NCBI GenBank assembly: GCA_025358985.1
Contig: JANYHQ010000500.1
Span: forward strand, 1-13,911
Origin: Acidimicrobiales bacterium
GTDB taxonomy: Bacteria > Actinomycetota > Acidimicrobiia > Acidimicrobiales > JANYDT01
Direction of reading: 5' to 3'
Length of the DNA stretch: 13,911 bases
Under the pieces are notes generated by a model, which saw only the letters and a program-made list of their open reading frames with translations, made no database searches and had not been told where the DNA came from. Within the stretch, counting starts at the first letter, position 1, and each line of letters starts with the position of its first letter. The translations under genes and the position numbers were made by a program. Positions 12,891 to 13,911 of this stretch are shown one piece after another.

Positions 12891-13865
12891 ATGCGCTATC
12901 GACGTCTTGGCCGTACTGCTCTGCAAGTCAGTGAGTTGTGCCTCGGCACCATGAACTTCGGGCCGGAGACCACCGAAGCGGACTCGTGGGCCATCATGGA
13001 CAAAGCATTGGAACTGGGCATCAACTTCTTCGATACGGCCAACCGGTACGGGGGCGACAAGGGGGCGGGCGCCACCGAGGAGATTGTGGGACGGTGGCTG
13101 GCCCAGGGTGGCGGCCGCCGGGAAAAGGTGGTGCTGGCCACGAAGGTGTTCGGCGCCATGACGGATTGGCCCAACGACGGTCGCCTGTCGGCTCGCCACA
13201 TCAGGGCGGCCTGTGACGCCAGCCTCCGCCGTATGCAGACCGACCATATCGACCTTTATCAGATGCACCACGTGGACCGGACTGCCCCCTGGGACGAGGT
13301 GTGGCAGGCGATGGACACCTTGGTCCAGCAGGGCAAGATCATCTACGTCGGCAGTAGCAACTTCGCCGGTTGGCACATCACCCAAGCCAACGAGGCGGCG
13401 CTGCGTCGCCATTCCCTCGGACTGATCAGCGAGCAAAGCCATTACAACCTGTTGGTCCGCACCATTGAGTTGGAGGTGCTCCCGGCGTGCCGCCACTACG
13501 GGCTCGGCGTGATCCCGTGGAGCCCATTGTCGGGTGGATTGCTGGGTGGCGGGTTGAATGATGCCGACACCGCCCGTCGCAGGAACCCTCTGGCGCTGCG
13601 CCGTATGGAGAAGCTGCGTCCGAAACTGGAGCAGTGGGAGGCGTTGTGCGGCGAGTTGGGTGAGGCTCCGGCCGCCGTGGCCTTGGCGTGGCTGCTGGCC
13701 CAGGACGGTGTCACCTGCCCCATCCTCGGCCCGCGCACCATGGAGCAACTCGAAGGGGCGTCACTGCGGGCGCTCGACATCACCCTTGAACCCGACACCC
13801 TCAAGGCCATCGACAGGATCTTTCCGGGGCCGGGAGGAACCGCTCCCGAGGCCTATTCCTGGTAG
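12891..13865 (+). CDS. Aldo/keto reductase
   Basis: An NADPH-dependent TIM-barrel oxidoreductase of the aldo/keto reductase superfamily, 324 residues. The catalytic tetrad is complete: D48 and Y53 in FFDTANRYGG, K85 in LATKVFG, and H126 in DLYQMHH. IYVGSSNFAGWHI and VIPWSPLSGGLLGG are typical of the Tas/YajO-like branch, and the C-terminal region carries the cofactor-binding GPRTMEQLEG segment. GGGAG lies 9 bases before the ATG as a ribosome site. It begins 45 bp after metG in the same direction and may be co-transcribed, though no functional link is evident. The substrate is unknown. Confidence 0.94.
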   Translation: MRYRRLGRTALQVSELCLGTMNFGPETTEADSWAIMDKALELGINFFDTANRYGGDKGAGATEEIVGRWLAQGGGRREKVVLATKVFGAMTDWPNDGRLSARHIRAACDASLRRMQTDHIDLYQMHHVDRTAPWDEVWQAMDTLVQQGKIIYVGSSNFAGWHITQANEAALRRHSLGLISEQSHYNLLVRTIELEVLPACRHYGLGVIPWSPLSGGLLGGGLNDADTARRRNPLALRRMEKLRPKLEQWEALCGELGEAPAAVALAWLLAQDGVTCPILGPRTMEQLEGASLRALDITLEPDTLKAIDRIFPGPGGTAPEAYSW

Positions 13866-13899
13866 TAGGCACGCATATCTGCGAGTGGCTTGCGGGCTC

Positions 13900-13905
13900 T
13901 ATCCT
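13900..13905 (+). promoter_or_regulatory. Possible -10 element TATCCT for a gene beyond the right edge
   Basis: TATCCT is close to the TATAAT consensus and lies 35 bases past the aldo/keto reductase stop, at the end of the window. By analogy with other promoters here it could start a leaderless transcript just beyond the edge. No -35 box is visible at the expected distance, and the downstream gene cannot be seen. Confidence 0.3.
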
Positions 13906-13911
13906 GCTCTG

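Noticed and set aside
12471..13748. Long minus-strand open frame (425 codons) opposite metG and the aldo/keto reductase
   Set aside because: It is rich in His, Arg and Gln with no family motif, and lies opposite two fully recognisable genes. Such frames are expected as shadows in GC-rich DNA.
13866..13899. Terminator after the aldo/keto reductase
   Set aside because: No convincing stem with a following T-run was found in this stretch.

Overview
The window is a gene-dense, GC-rich stretch typical of the Actinomycetota, and the gene set would fit Acidimicrobiia-like lineages (inference). The signs are frequent GTG starts, several promoters of the TANNNT type only 6-10 bases from a start codon (leaderless or near-leaderless transcripts), a tiny bL37-type ribosomal protein gene, an actinobacterial-type short methionyl-tRNA synthetase and a luciferase-like flavin enzyme. 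No mobile element, CRISPR array, tRNA or rRNA was seen.

Layout. The left edge may hold the first codons of a leftward gene. It is followed by a stand-alone class III nucleotide cyclase domain (+), which runs tail-to-tail into an M1 aminopeptidase N (-). A PfkB/adenosine-kinase-like sugar kinase (+) diverges from the peptidase and converges on a leftward operon (6571 to 4599). That operon encodes a VOC-fold protein, a crotonase-family protein and a peroxiredoxin. Next come a leftward LLM-class flavin-dependent oxidoreductase with its own promoter, a 28-codon bL37-like gene with its own promoter and terminator, and about 320 bp of repeat-rich divergent intergenic DNA. The right half is a rightward run: ychF, a DUF192 gene, rsmI, a carboxymuconolactone-decarboxylase-like gene, metG and an aldo/keto reductase. 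ATGA overlaps couple DUF192 to rsmI and rsmI to the decarboxylase-like gene.

The main discovery is in the peroxiredoxin gene (4599-5057, minus). An in-frame TGA stands exactly where the peroxidatic cysteine of the Bcp/PrxQ family belongs (TPG-U-T instead of TPG-C-T). The frame is otherwise intact for 152 codons. The RNA just downstream of the UGA folds into a 7-bp hairpin with a 5-base loop carrying G at loop position 2, as expected of a bacterial SECIS element. The gene therefore most likely encodes a selenocysteine peroxiredoxin, and standard gene callers would cut it to a C-terminal fragment. The genome should then also carry selA, selB, selC and selD outside this window.

Two further points are easy to miss. 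One is the bL37-like micro-gene. The other is a family of palindromic repeats between it and ychF: an 82-bp tandem repeat with TTTTGCGAC/GTCGCAAAA arms, followed by a 14-bp triple repeat. The remaining genes are ordinary housekeeping or accessory metabolism: translation (ychF, rsmI, metG, bL37), peptide turnover (pepN), nucleoside or sugar phosphorylation, and acyl-CoA or flavin chemistry.
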